Positions 1 through 6,482 of a stretch of DNA of 23,872 nucleotides are shown piece after piece. This DNA comes from Balneolales bacterium (GTDB lineage: Bacteria > Bacteroidota > Rhodothermia > Balneolales > Natronogracilivirgulaceae). A program made the translations under genes and the position numbers. Below the pieces are notes generated by a model. That model was given only the letters and a program-made list of their open reading frames with translations. It had not been told where the DNA came from and did no database searches. The DNA lies in NCBI GenBank assembly GCA_007133995.1, contig SLLP01000187.1, forward strand, positions 1 through 23,872, given 5' to 3'. The stretch's first letter is position 1. Each line of letters opens with the position of its first letter.

Positions 1-19
1 CATATCATTTTCCTCCTTT
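1..19 (-). promoter_or_regulatory. Ribosome binding site and start codon of a gene running off the left edge
   Basis: Read on the minus strand, AAAGGAGG (12-19) is followed after 8 nt by an ATG occupying 3-1. This is a textbook Shine-Dalgarno and start pair, and stronger than almost any other start in this window. Only the start codon of the gene lies inside the window, so nothing can be said about its product. An out-of-frame ATG at 8-6 is too close to the SD to be preferred. Confidence 0.55.
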
Positions 20-92
20 CAATTTACGAGCTTCTGGTGGTTGAAAAAAAATAAGCAAGTATTTGATTTCCATATGCATCGGTAATCTGCTT

Positions 93-728
93 TTATCGAT
101 TCAATCTGAATTCAAGTTCATTTTCTCGACCCTCAGCGATTTTTTTATGATCCTCTTCATCGATGAAGCGAAGAGATGAGGAGTTCATGCAGTAACGCAG
201 TCCGGTAGGTTTGGGTCCGTCGTCGAATACATGTCCAAGATGGCCGCCGCACCGTGCACAATGTACTTCAGTGCGTTCCATGAGCAGTCGATGATCTTTC
301 TTGACACCAATATGATCCGGTGACAGTGGCGCGAAGAAACTGGGCCATCCTGAAGATGAGCTGAATTTGGCAATCGACGAGAACAATGGACTGGAGCAAC
401 CGCGGCAGACATAGACGCCTTCTATCTCCGTTGCGTAATATTCATTGTCGAACGGACGTTCAGTGCCCTCGGCTCGCTGGACATTATATTCGGAATGAGA
501 CAACCGTTCTTCCCACTCATGATCGCTGAGTTCGATGGTGTCGTCAGGGTTTGGGAACAATGAAAGATCAAACCAATCGGGAATCATACGATTTTTGATT
601 TCTTCGGGTAGGTCATTTTGCATTACAAGGATCTCGTTCGTGCTGTGGGTTCGTGTGTGACAGGATTGGAGCGTAAGTGCTAACGCAATTTTTATTATCA
701 GAATCGTACTTGCATTTATAGTTTTCAT
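93..728 (-). CDS. msrB: Peptide-methionine (R)-S-oxide reductase MsrB, predicted lipoprotein
   Basis: Reduces methionine-R-sulfoxide in damaged proteins. The 211-residue product starts with a hydrophobic signal ending in LQSC (Cys23), a plausible though imperfect lipobox, so it is probably anchored in the envelope. The MsrB fold follows: zinc ligands in two CxxC pairs (C108/C111, C157/C160), the SGWPSFF signature near 126-132, and the catalytic block RYCMNSSSLRF with C180 as the reducing Cys. Residues 30-70 form a linker not needed for the fold. It is longer than cytosolic MsrB (about 140 residues) because of the signal and linker. There is no clear SD upstream of the ATG. It is transcribed toward the left edge. 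Its nearness to an OxyR-type regulator fits an oxidative-stress role, but shared control is inference. Confidence 0.93.
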   Translation of the reverse strand: MKTINASTILIIKIALALTLQSCHTRTHSTNEILVMQNDLPEEIKNRMIPDWFDLSLFPNPDDTIELSDHEWEERLSHSEYNVQRAEGTERPFDNEYYATEIEGVYVCRGCSSPLFSSIAKFSSSSGWPSFFAPLSPDHIGVKKDHRLLMERTEVHCARCGGHLGHVFDDGPKPTGLRYCMNSSSLRFIDEEDHKKIAEGRENELEFRLNR

Positions 729-923
729 CTCTAATCACTATAATTATAAGAGGTGATGCTCAAAACGGTAATGAGAAAAACACCAACTGTCTTTCGTATC
801 ATTCCGCCTTGAGTTTGGTTAATTTAAAGGATTATCAAAACACAGGAATCTTACAAGGTGTTCACATGTTAATACATAGTGTAAGACATAAATAAACCGC
901 AATAAAACTAAATACGAGGGAAT

Positions 924-1202
924 ATGAGTAAAACGAATATTTTAATCAGCGTAGTAATCGGATCATTTATTGGCGCGCTCCTCGGTGTTCTGTACGCACC
1001 TGAAAAGGGGGAAAAAACGCGTAAACAGATCGCTCAGAAAAGCGATGAATACGGTGATCTGGTTAAGTCGGAATTTGACGATTTTGTCAAAACAATGAGA
1101 AAAAAGTACGAATCAGCACTCGACGATACAGAAAATATCATCAGCAAGGGAAAAGCAAAGGCTGATGATCTTCGCAATGAAGTCAAGAAAGCACTGAAAT
1201 AG
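924..1202 (+). CDS. YtxH-like small membrane-anchored protein
   Basis: The 92-residue product has one N-terminal transmembrane segment (about 5-24, rich in Gly, Ile and Leu). The segment GALLGVLYAPEKGEKTR follows it, which is the hallmark of the YtxH domain family. The remainder is a highly charged Lys/Glu/Asp helix likely to form a coiled coil in the cytoplasm. Family members are associated with general stress, but their molecular role is not established. A GAGGG lies 3 nt before the ATG. It is followed by its own intrinsic terminator at 1248-1295, so it is probably monocistronic. Confidence 0.85.
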   Translation: MSKTNILISVVIGSFIGALLGVLYAPEKGEKTRKQIAQKSDEYGDLVKSEFDDFVKTMRKKYESALDDTENIISKGKAKADDLRNEVKKALK

Positions 1203-1247
1203 CAATTCAATAGTCTGAATTAGCTGACAGGAATCAAATAAATAGAT

Positions 1248-1295
1248 GCCGGCATTATCATTGTGCGTAATTGACGTACTGATGCCGGCTTTTTT
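1248..1295 (+). terminator. Intrinsic terminator after the ytxH-like gene
   Basis: GCCGGCAT (1248-1255) pairs perfectly with ATGCCGGC (1282-1289) and is followed by T6. Inside the loop a second stem, GTGCGT/ACGTAC around AATTG, stacks above a short bulge. It sits 45 nt after the ytxH stop codon and just before the next gene. Confidence 0.8.
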
Positions 1296-1316
1296 ATATG
1301 GATCCGGCACTGATCT

Positions 1317-1946
1317 ATGGAACCGTCGCTGATTTACGAAATTATTGGGTATGTGGCATCGGTGCTCATTGCAATCTCGCTGATGATGAGTGCCATAGTC
1401 AAGTTGCGCATTATCAATTTGATCGGTGCGGCCACTTTTTGTGTCTATGGTCTCCTGATTGACGCCATCCCGGTTGCGGCCATGAACGGCTTTATTGTCC
1501 TGATCAACATTTATTATCTTTCAAAAATACTGGGCGACCGTGAATATTTTCGGCTACTCCAGGTATCGCCCGACAGTAAGTACTTAAAGGCTTTTCTGGA
1601 TTTTTATCGAGAAGAGATCAATAAATTCCAACCTGATTTTGATATGACTCCCGGCAAAGATGACATCTGTATTTTTGTGCTGCGTGATATGATACCTGGG
1701 GGAGTAATTATCGGTAGTCCACAACAAGAAAATGTCCTGAAGATCAGTTTGGATTTTGTAATACCAAACTATCGTGATTTCAAGATCAGCAAATATCTGT
1801 TTAATGAGGAAAAGGAATTTCTGAGAAAACAGGGTATCCGAAAGCTGGTAACGCATGCCACTAAAAAAGCACATCGCAACTATCTGGAAAGAGTAGGTTT
1901 TTACCCTGAAGAATCACACGAAAACAGATTTGAAATGGTGCTCTAG
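1317..1946 (+). CDS. YgjV-like membrane domain fused to a GNAT-like domain
   Basis: The 209-residue product has two parts. Residues 1 to about 72 carry three hydrophobic helices (about 7-28, 31-50, 52-70) resembling the inner-membrane YgjV family. Residues about 73-209 are soluble and read like an acetyltransferase (GNAT) fold: beta strands near 115-123 and 140-150, a helix with EKEFLRKQGIRKLVTHATKKAHRNYLERVGFYPEE, and the typical final 'xYxxxGF' element. A clear acetyl-CoA loop (R/QxxGxG/A) is not visible, so catalysis is unproven. The ATG has no SD and begins 21 nt after the preceding terminator's T-run. It converges with the MFS gene, 9 nt separating the stops. Confidence 0.65.
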   Translation: MEPSLIYEIIGYVASVLIAISLMMSAIVKLRIINLIGAATFCVYGLLIDAIPVAAMNGFIVLINIYYLSKILGDREYFRLLQVSPDSKYLKAFLDFYREEINKFQPDFDMTPGKDDICIFVLRDMIPGGVIIGSPQQENVLKISLDFVIPNYRDFKISKYLFNEEKEFLRKQGIRKLVTHATKKAHRNYLERVGFYPEESHENRFEMVL

Positions 1947-1955
1947 CCCGGATGG

Positions 1956-3125
1956 CTACCGCGTGAGATTTTTTTTCATCAGACCCAGAGTGAGCGCTAT
2001 GAAGATACTGACCATAGCAACCGCAACACCGATAATCAGAAACCCCGTTGAGATGGAAAATGCATCAACGAGTGGTTGCGTCATGATGGGAGATATAAAC
2101 TGTCCCAGAAAAACGGCAGTAGTCAGCATTCCGGAAAAACGTCCGCGCAAATGTTCCGGAGCTTCGGAAAGAAGCCAGATACTTGAGTTGGGCATAAGGA
2201 GGCCGGATCCGATTCCGCCAATGACCATGCCTGTGAAAATCTGCGCATAGGATCCTGCGAATGAGATGAATACGTAGCCGGTTCCCAGCAGAAAAAAGCA
2301 TACCAGATAGATTGCGGGATAGGTCATACGCCTCAGAAAATGGTGGTAGTTGAGTGATATAATAGCGCCCATCAGTACAAAAGTGGAAAGTGCGAGACCA
2401 ATTTTTGTGCTGTTCATGCTGCCGAACTGTACGAGCTTAAAGGGGATATGCACCGGGATCATATAGAACATCGCCATACCGAAAAAGGCCATGCTTATGA
2501 TAAGTGTGGCGGTAAACAGGGATGAGGACGAGTCAATGTCTTGATTCTGTTGGTTTGGGGAACGCCTGATTCGGCCAGGTTCGGTGATAATCAATGCTAT
2601 GACCGGCAACAGGACCAGAGCAGCTGTGTATATGAGGAACGGGGCTCGCCAGCTTATATCAGCAAGTAGCCCTCCGCTGGTGATAAATAGCACGCCACCA
2701 AACGCCATGAAAGCATTTTGCATGCCAATCATGCGCTGCCGCTCAGGCCCGCTGTAGTAGTCGCCGATGAGCGTTATGCAGACGGTCATCACACCGGCGA
2801 CGGAAACGCCCAGCAGAGCGCGACTGATCAGAATCGCGGTCAGGGTATCAAGCCAGGATCCCGCCGAGCCGGCAATACCATAGAGCAGGGTGGAGACCAG
2901 CAGCAGTGTTTTACGACCGTATCTGTCGACAAGATATCCGGCAATCGGTGATGATATCACAATAAAAAGAGCGGGCATGGTCAGTACCAGGCGGGTCAGC
3001 AGAGCAGCATTCGGGGTATCTGCAAACACTTCGTTCATAAGGGGAAGCACCGGACCGATAGTGGCACCTGACATCACGGTCAGCGTGCTGGTAAGCAATA
3101 TGACAACTTTTTTGGCGATAGGCAT
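1956..3125 (-). CDS. Major facilitator superfamily transporter (DHA1/drug-efflux type)
   Basis: The 389-residue product has about 12 hydrophobic helices in the 6+6 MFS arrangement with a polar central loop near 190-205. Motif A, GYLVDRYGRK, lies at 63-72 between helices 2 and 3. A motif-B-like RALLGVSVAG lies in helix 4 (102-111). EHLRGRFSGM near 330 is the second-half counterpart of the cytoplasmic signature. This pattern is typical of proton-driven exporters of the drug/arabinose efflux group; the substrate cannot be read from the sequence. It is divergent from oxyR, separated by 209 nt, so regulation by that protein is plausible but inferred. No SD precedes the ATG. Confidence 0.88.
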   Translation of the reverse strand: MPIAKKVVILLTSTLTVMSGATIGPVLPLMNEVFADTPNAALLTRLVLTMPALFIVISSPIAGYLVDRYGRKTLLLVSTLLYGIAGSAGSWLDTLTAILISRALLGVSVAGVMTVCITLIGDYYSGPERQRMIGMQNAFMAFGGVLFITSGGLLADISWRAPFLIYTAALVLLPVIALIITEPGRIRRSPNQQNQDIDSSSSLFTATLIISMAFFGMAMFYMIPVHIPFKLVQFGSMNSTKIGLALSTFVLMGAIISLNYHHFLRRMTYPAIYLVCFFLLGTGYVFISFAGSYAQIFTGMVIGGIGSGLLMPNSSIWLLSEAPEHLRGRFSGMLTTAVFLGQFISPIMTQPLVDAFSISTGFLIIGVAVAMVSIFIALTLGLMKKNLTR

Positions 3126-3334
3126 TGTGTTTGGAATTGTATGCCAATGATTTTACCCACTGATGTTTCCTGCTTCGGCTTCTCTGCGAATCTCAGGGTC
3201 ATGTTTATGTACCAGGTTCCAGCATAGTGTAAGAAAAAAACATAGAAAGTCCGGACAATATGTGATAAAATCCGATGATCTTATTTATATTAATATTGAT
3301 GAAATTTATTAACCGGACATTTTAACTATTGACC

Positions 3335-4285
3335 ATGAATATACAGCAGCTTACTTATATCATTGCCATTGACCGTTTTCGCCATTTTGCCCGTGCTGCA
3401 GAGCATTGCAGGGTGACTCAGCCGACCCTGAGTACCATGCTCAACCGTCTGGAAAGCGAACTTGGGGTGAAAGTGTTTGACCGCAGTCGATCCCCGGTTA
3501 TGCCCACTGAAACCGGCAAGCGGATCATAGCTCAGGCCCGCAGGATCCTCGAAGAGGTCGATCACCTTCAACGTCTGGCGGGAGAGATGAGTGATCAGGT
3601 TGAAGGAGAACTCCGGCTGGGAGTCATCCCGACCGTTGCGCCCTATCTGTTACCTCTTTTCTTGCAGGATATGCTCGAACACTATCCCAAGCTTAAAATC
3701 ACAATCAATGAGCTTACCACCAGTGAAATTGTGGTTCAACTTAAAAGCAACATGATTGATGCGGGCATACTGGCAACACCGCTCGGACAGGAAGCCATTC
3801 GTGAAATTCCTTTGTACAACGAGCCGTTTGTGGTCTATCGAAGTGTTGCGCTGCTGAATGGAAACAAGAACCACAAGAAGTTGGTCAGACCAGAGGATCT
3901 GGATCTGGACCGGTTATGGCTACTCGAGGAGGGCCACTGTCTGAGGAGCCAAATCGCTGCTCTGTGCGAGCTGAAGAAGCAGAACCGCACCTACAGCAAC
4001 CTGATATACGAAGCCGGCAGTATTGATTCACTTAAACGCCTGGTGGATTCCAGCAAGGGCATCACGATATTGCCTCTGCTTTCGATTCGCGATTTTACAG
4101 ACGATGAGATGAAGCATATACAGAATTTTGAGGATCCGGTTCCTGCCCGCGAGATCAGTATCGTAACTTACCGCCACCACCTCAAAGAGCGGATTGTGGA
4201 TGTACTCAAGGAGGAGATACAAAAAAAGGTTGCCCCTCTGCTGGATGAGAGCAAACCGTATCAAATATTTGGTGTTAAAGAATAG
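3335..4285 (+). CDS. oxyR: OxyR-type LysR family peroxide-sensing regulator
   Basis: A LysR regulator with an N-terminal winged helix (MNIQQLTYIIAIDRFRHFAR, then the recognition region TQPTLSTMLNRLESELG) and a C-terminal sensor domain. LEEGHCLRSQIAALC has two cysteines separated by eight residues, at 202 and 211 when counted from the ATG at 3335. This is the spacing of Cys199 and Cys208 in E. coli OxyR, which form the peroxide-sensing disulfide. Start choice: an in-frame TTG lies 6 nt earlier, but ATG gives the usual MNI- start of the family. The neighbours msrB and a divergent efflux gene suit a peroxide regulon. An OxyR site was not identifiable by eye in the divergent intergenic region, which does contain an 8-bp palindrome GTCCGGAC. 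Confidence 0.9.
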   Translation: MNIQQLTYIIAIDRFRHFARAAEHCRVTQPTLSTMLNRLESELGVKVFDRSRSPVMPTETGKRIIAQARRILEEVDHLQRLAGEMSDQVEGELRLGVIPTVAPYLLPLFLQDMLEHYPKLKITINELTTSEIVVQLKSNMIDAGILATPLGQEAIREIPLYNEPFVVYRSVALLNGNKNHKKLVRPEDLDLDRLWLLEEGHCLRSQIAALCELKKQNRTYSNLIYEAGSIDSLKRLVDSSKGITILPLLSIRDFTDDEMKHIQNFEDPVPAREISIVTYRHHLKERIVDVLKEEIQKKVAPLLDESKPYQIFGVKE

Positions 4286-4497
4286 GTAACAAAAAGACAT
4301 GGACGCCGGTGCCGCTCCGTGATGATTTTTTAAGTTATCTCAAGATTATCTCTTATCATTTGCAGGGTATATATATAACAGTACACTGCCGTGACCTGGA
4401 AATGAAAACTGGCTGTTTTTTTAAAAAATGGAGTAACTCCAAGGGTGATGGTTGTCTGATTCAGTCCAAAATCATATCTTTCATTCCCCCCAATTCA

Positions 4498-4571
4498 GGG
4501 TTCTTAGCTCAGTTGGTTAGAGCGCCACGTTGACATCGTGGAGGTCGCTGGTTCGAATCCAGTAGAACCCA
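4498..4571 (+). tRNA. tRNA-Val, anticodon GAC
   Basis: A complete cloverleaf: acceptor GGGTTCT (4498-4504) pairs with AGAACCC (4564-4570) with discriminator A4571. The D arm is GCTC/GAGC, the anticodon stem CCACG/CGTGG, and the loop TTGACAT with GAC at 4532-4534. The T arm is GCTGG-TTCGAAT-CCAGT. CCA is not encoded. It ends 8 bp before the 3' end of the oppositely oriented ferredoxin-like gene, with no terminator visible between them. Confidence 0.96.
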
Positions 4572-4579
4572 CACCGGTT

Positions 4580-5860
4580 TCATCCTCGAAACCGCTTTAT
4601 AAGCGTTTCCAGATAACGCGATTTGACCTGCTCACTCGCCAGCGCCTGCTTGATGGGGGGAAGCCCAAGAACAACGCCAAGAATCGCCGCCATGGCACGG
4701 TGGCTATAGAGCGTCCGGTTGTCAAAGATCAGATGTTGAAGTTTGCCGCGTTCGATGGCCATCATCACTACACGGTGGGTCGAATCCAGAGGAGTGATCA
4801 CCCTCTGTTTTCGGGCAACCAGACGCATGGCATCCCTGTCACACGCTTTTACACAGAGCCCGCATCCCAGGCAGATATCCTCGTTCAGCCGGGCTTTCTG
4901 CCTTTTCGGCTTTTTGGGGTCGTTCGCCGAAACCACTCCGACCGCCTCAACCGGACACGCCTGCACACAGCGAATACACCCGTTACACTTTTCTTCATCG
5001 ATTTCAGGAAGGTAATTGGTGGTATGCACAGGATGCAGCATGCCAAATCGTCGTGCGGCAATCATCGCCTCACAGCAGCACCCGCAGCAGTTGCAAATGA
5101 AATTCACCCCCTCGCGCACATTCTCCCCGAACTGCACCAGGTTGCTGTCATGTGCCTGCTGCAGCAGATCCAGACCCTCGGCCGCATCAACCTGTCGGGC
5201 AAAACCGTGCCGAACCAGAGGATCGGCTGAATTATTGAAGGTCATGCAGATATCCATCGGAGCATCGCATGCCTTGTCCATGTGATGCATCTTGTGACGG
5301 CAGTAGCAGATTCCAACGGCCATCTTCTTTGCCGTCCGGATCACCTCACTCGTCCTTTCGTAGTCCATCACATGTAGCGTGTTGCCGGTCGGCAGGGCAG
5401 GCTCGTGGACAAAAGTCCGACCGAGCTGTGTTTCCCCTTCGGTGAACAGGTTCCTGATGAAATCCTCCTCCACATTCAGGTATTCATAGAACAGCTTGCT
5501 GAGCACGTTCTGATTGATGTCTCCCCGTGTTCGCATCAGGGAGAATTCGAAAAAACCTGCCATGGGTGGAGGGAGGATGTAGGTTGTGATACCGTTTTTC
5601 TCAATATCCAGCAGAATGGCCTTCTCCGCCAGCCCATCGAGGACTTTCTGTGCTTCAACACTGGACATCTTCCAAATTTTAGCTGCTTTTTCAGCCGTGA
5701 ACGGCTTGATCGGAATCCGGGATAAAAGCTCGGCCTCCTTTTCACTCATCAATATGCTCAGGATTCTGAAGAGCAGTTCAGTCGGCGGGGCTCCCTGCGG
5801 GAAACGGTTCAGGCGATCGGTCAGTGCAGCATACCCGGATTTTGTGACATGGTGAGCCAT
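4580..5860 (-). CDS. Cysteine-rich 4Fe-4S ferredoxin-domain protein with N-terminal winged-helix-like region
   Basis: The 426-residue product has several parts. Residues about 50-95 look like a winged helix (FTAEKAAKIWKMSSVEAQKVLDGL). A first cysteine set, C185/C187/C198/C205, sits in the context CYCRHKMHHMDKACDAPMDIC. CNCCGCCC at 256-263 is an unusually dense cluster. Two classical 4Fe-4S motifs follow, CNGCIRCVQACP (C292/295/298/302) and CLGCGLCVKAC (C330/333/336/340). A hydrophobic patch near 393-408 might touch the membrane. It is probably an electron carrier or a redox subunit of a larger enzyme; the partner is not visible. The winged-helix-like part raises an alternative of redox-dependent regulation. 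It stands alone, flanked by tRNA-Val and the leader of the sulfate operon, and the exact function is unknown to me. Confidence 0.75.
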   Translation of the reverse strand: MAHHVTKSGYAALTDRLNRFPQGAPPTELLFRILSILMSEKEAELLSRIPIKPFTAEKAAKIWKMSSVEAQKVLDGLAEKAILLDIEKNGITTYILPPPMAGFFEFSLMRTRGDINQNVLSKLFYEYLNVEEDFIRNLFTEGETQLGRTFVHEPALPTGNTLHVMDYERTSEVIRTAKKMAVGICYCRHKMHHMDKACDAPMDICMTFNNSADPLVRHGFARQVDAAEGLDLLQQAHDSNLVQFGENVREGVNFICNCCGCCCEAMIAARRFGMLHPVHTTNYLPEIDEEKCNGCIRCVQACPVEAVGVVSANDPKKPKRQKARLNEDICLGCGLCVKACDRDAMRLVARKQRVITPLDSTHRVVMMAIERGKLQHLIFDNRTLYSHRAMAAILGVVLGLPPIKQALASEQVKSRYLETLIKRFRG

Positions 5861-5995
5861 GGAGATTGATTGTTGAAATCTGAATATCTGCGTTCTCTCA
5901 TTTTAGTAAAAAAATACTCTTATAAGCCAATGTAGGAATTTTGCTGCAATTTGCCATATCCTCTGTCAATCGTACTTATAAATTATTTTTAAACC

Positions 5996-6026
5996 TTGAC
6001 ATAAGCGTAAGTAGATTGTAGCTTTA
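5996..6026 (+). promoter_or_regulatory. Candidate promoter of the SLC13-cysD-cysNC leader transcript
   Basis: TTGACA at 5996-6001 and TAGCTTTA at 6019-6026, with 20 nt between TTG and TAGCTTTA. This fits the Bacteroidota TTG-N~20-TAnnTTTG form. It lies about 130 nt upstream of the Met/Cys leader ORF. The leader of the sulfite reductase operon has a promoter of the same design (CTTGACAT, then TAACTTTC), which supports both calls. The start site has not been mapped. Confidence 0.55.
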
Positions 6027-6119
6027 TTCATCTGAATGGTCAAAACTCACCACTCGGGAATCTTTGTGCTTACAGAAAGCCGACTCGGGATATCATTACT
6101 ATAGATGAACAATTTTTCA

Positions 6120-6255
6120 ACTACCAGACTTCGATACAAAATATGCGCAGCCATGTGTATGTGTTGTATGATGCCTCCTCCGGATGGTAGTGGTTGTTCT
6201 ATGTGTTAAACAGATTCTGCATCTGATTTTTCCCCAAAAAACCCGCTGCCATTCC
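6120..6255 (+). promoter_or_regulatory. Alternative base-pairing strands of attenuator 1 (anti-antiterminator / antiterminator)
   Basis: Three mutually exclusive strands. Strand 1, ACTACCA (6120-6126, upstream of the leader ORF), is the perfect complement of TGGTAGT (6185-6191). Strand 2, GGATGGTAGTGG (6182-6193, within the ORF), can pair over 12 base pairs with strand 3, CCGCTGCCATTCC (6243-6255), with one bulged T6252 and two G-U pairs. Strand 3 is the 5' arm and loop of the terminator. Pairing 2:3 would prevent the terminator and 1:2 would permit it. The complementarity is seen in the sequence; the switching is inferred. Confidence 0.6.
6153..6209 (+). CDS. Met/Cys-rich leader peptide upstream of the sulfate-activation operon
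   Basis: An 18-codon ORF, MCMCCMMPPPDGSGCSMC, ending in TAA. Ten of 18 residues are sulfur amino acids (5 Met, 5 Cys), and every Cys codon is TGT. A Pro-Pro-Pro run follows the first Met/Cys cluster and could itself slow ribosomes. The stop codon is 25 nt before an intrinsic terminator, and the transporter-cysD-cysNC genes follow. The position and composition are those of a control peptide for ribosome-mediated attenuation: a shortage of charged Cys- or Met-tRNA would stall the ribosome over codons 2-7 and free the antiterminator strand. There is no SD. The sulfite reductase leader encodes the same Met-Cys-Cys-Met from identical DNA. Translation is not demonstrated. Confidence 0.72.
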   Translation: MCMCCMMPPPDGSGCSMC

Positions 6256-6271
6256 GGTTGCGGGTTTTTTT
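6235..6271 (+). terminator. Intrinsic terminator of attenuator 1
   Basis: A-run plus CCCGC (6242-6246) pairs with GCGGG (6260-6264) plus T7 (6265-6271). After one T-T mismatch an apical GCC/GGT stem closes on ATTCC. It lies between the Met/Cys leader ORF and the SLC13 gene, 211 nt before the latter, where no protein gene needs a terminator. It shares CCCGCTRCCAT and its overall shape with the terminator before the sulfite reductase operon. Confidence 0.85.
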
Positions 6272-6358
6272 GTGCCCATCACCCGGACAATTCCGCACCA
6301 CGTATCCACCATGTCAGTCGTAACGCCAGAGCAAACATAATCATATCCATACTTATAG

Positions 6359-6394
6359 CCTCAACCTCAACCTCAACCTCAACCTCAACCTCAA
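6359..6394 (+). repeat. Six perfect tandem copies of CCTCAA
   Basis: Six uninterrupted hexamers fill 36 bp, 88 bp upstream of the SLC13 start and 88 bp beyond the attenuator terminator. They would lie in the untranslated leader of read-through mRNA. The surrounding spacer (6272-6482) is C- and A-rich, poor in G, and holds no recognisable gene; an apparent frame across it reads only a Ser-Thr repeat. Copy number could vary by slippage. Confidence 0.9.
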
Positions 6395-6482
6395 TATTGA
6401 TTTCAACCCAAACATTGCAATAACTGCGAGTTCAAAGTGATAATTCATCCACATTCACCCAACAATCGGTATCAATAGAGGA

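Noticed and set aside
1930..2250. Frames opposite the MFS gene and similar overlapping frames throughout
   Set aside because: They lie antisense to clear protein families and show no domain of their own.
4498..4571. tRNA-Val as a possible integration site
   Set aside because: No integrase, no duplicated tRNA 3' end and no compositional change were seen on either side.
6184..6423. 79-codon plus-strand frame across the attenuator terminator and hexamer repeat
   Set aside because: It reads through a strong terminator and a simple repeat as a Ser-Thr run, with no recognisable domain. The Met/Cys leader ORF in another frame and the terminator explain the region better.
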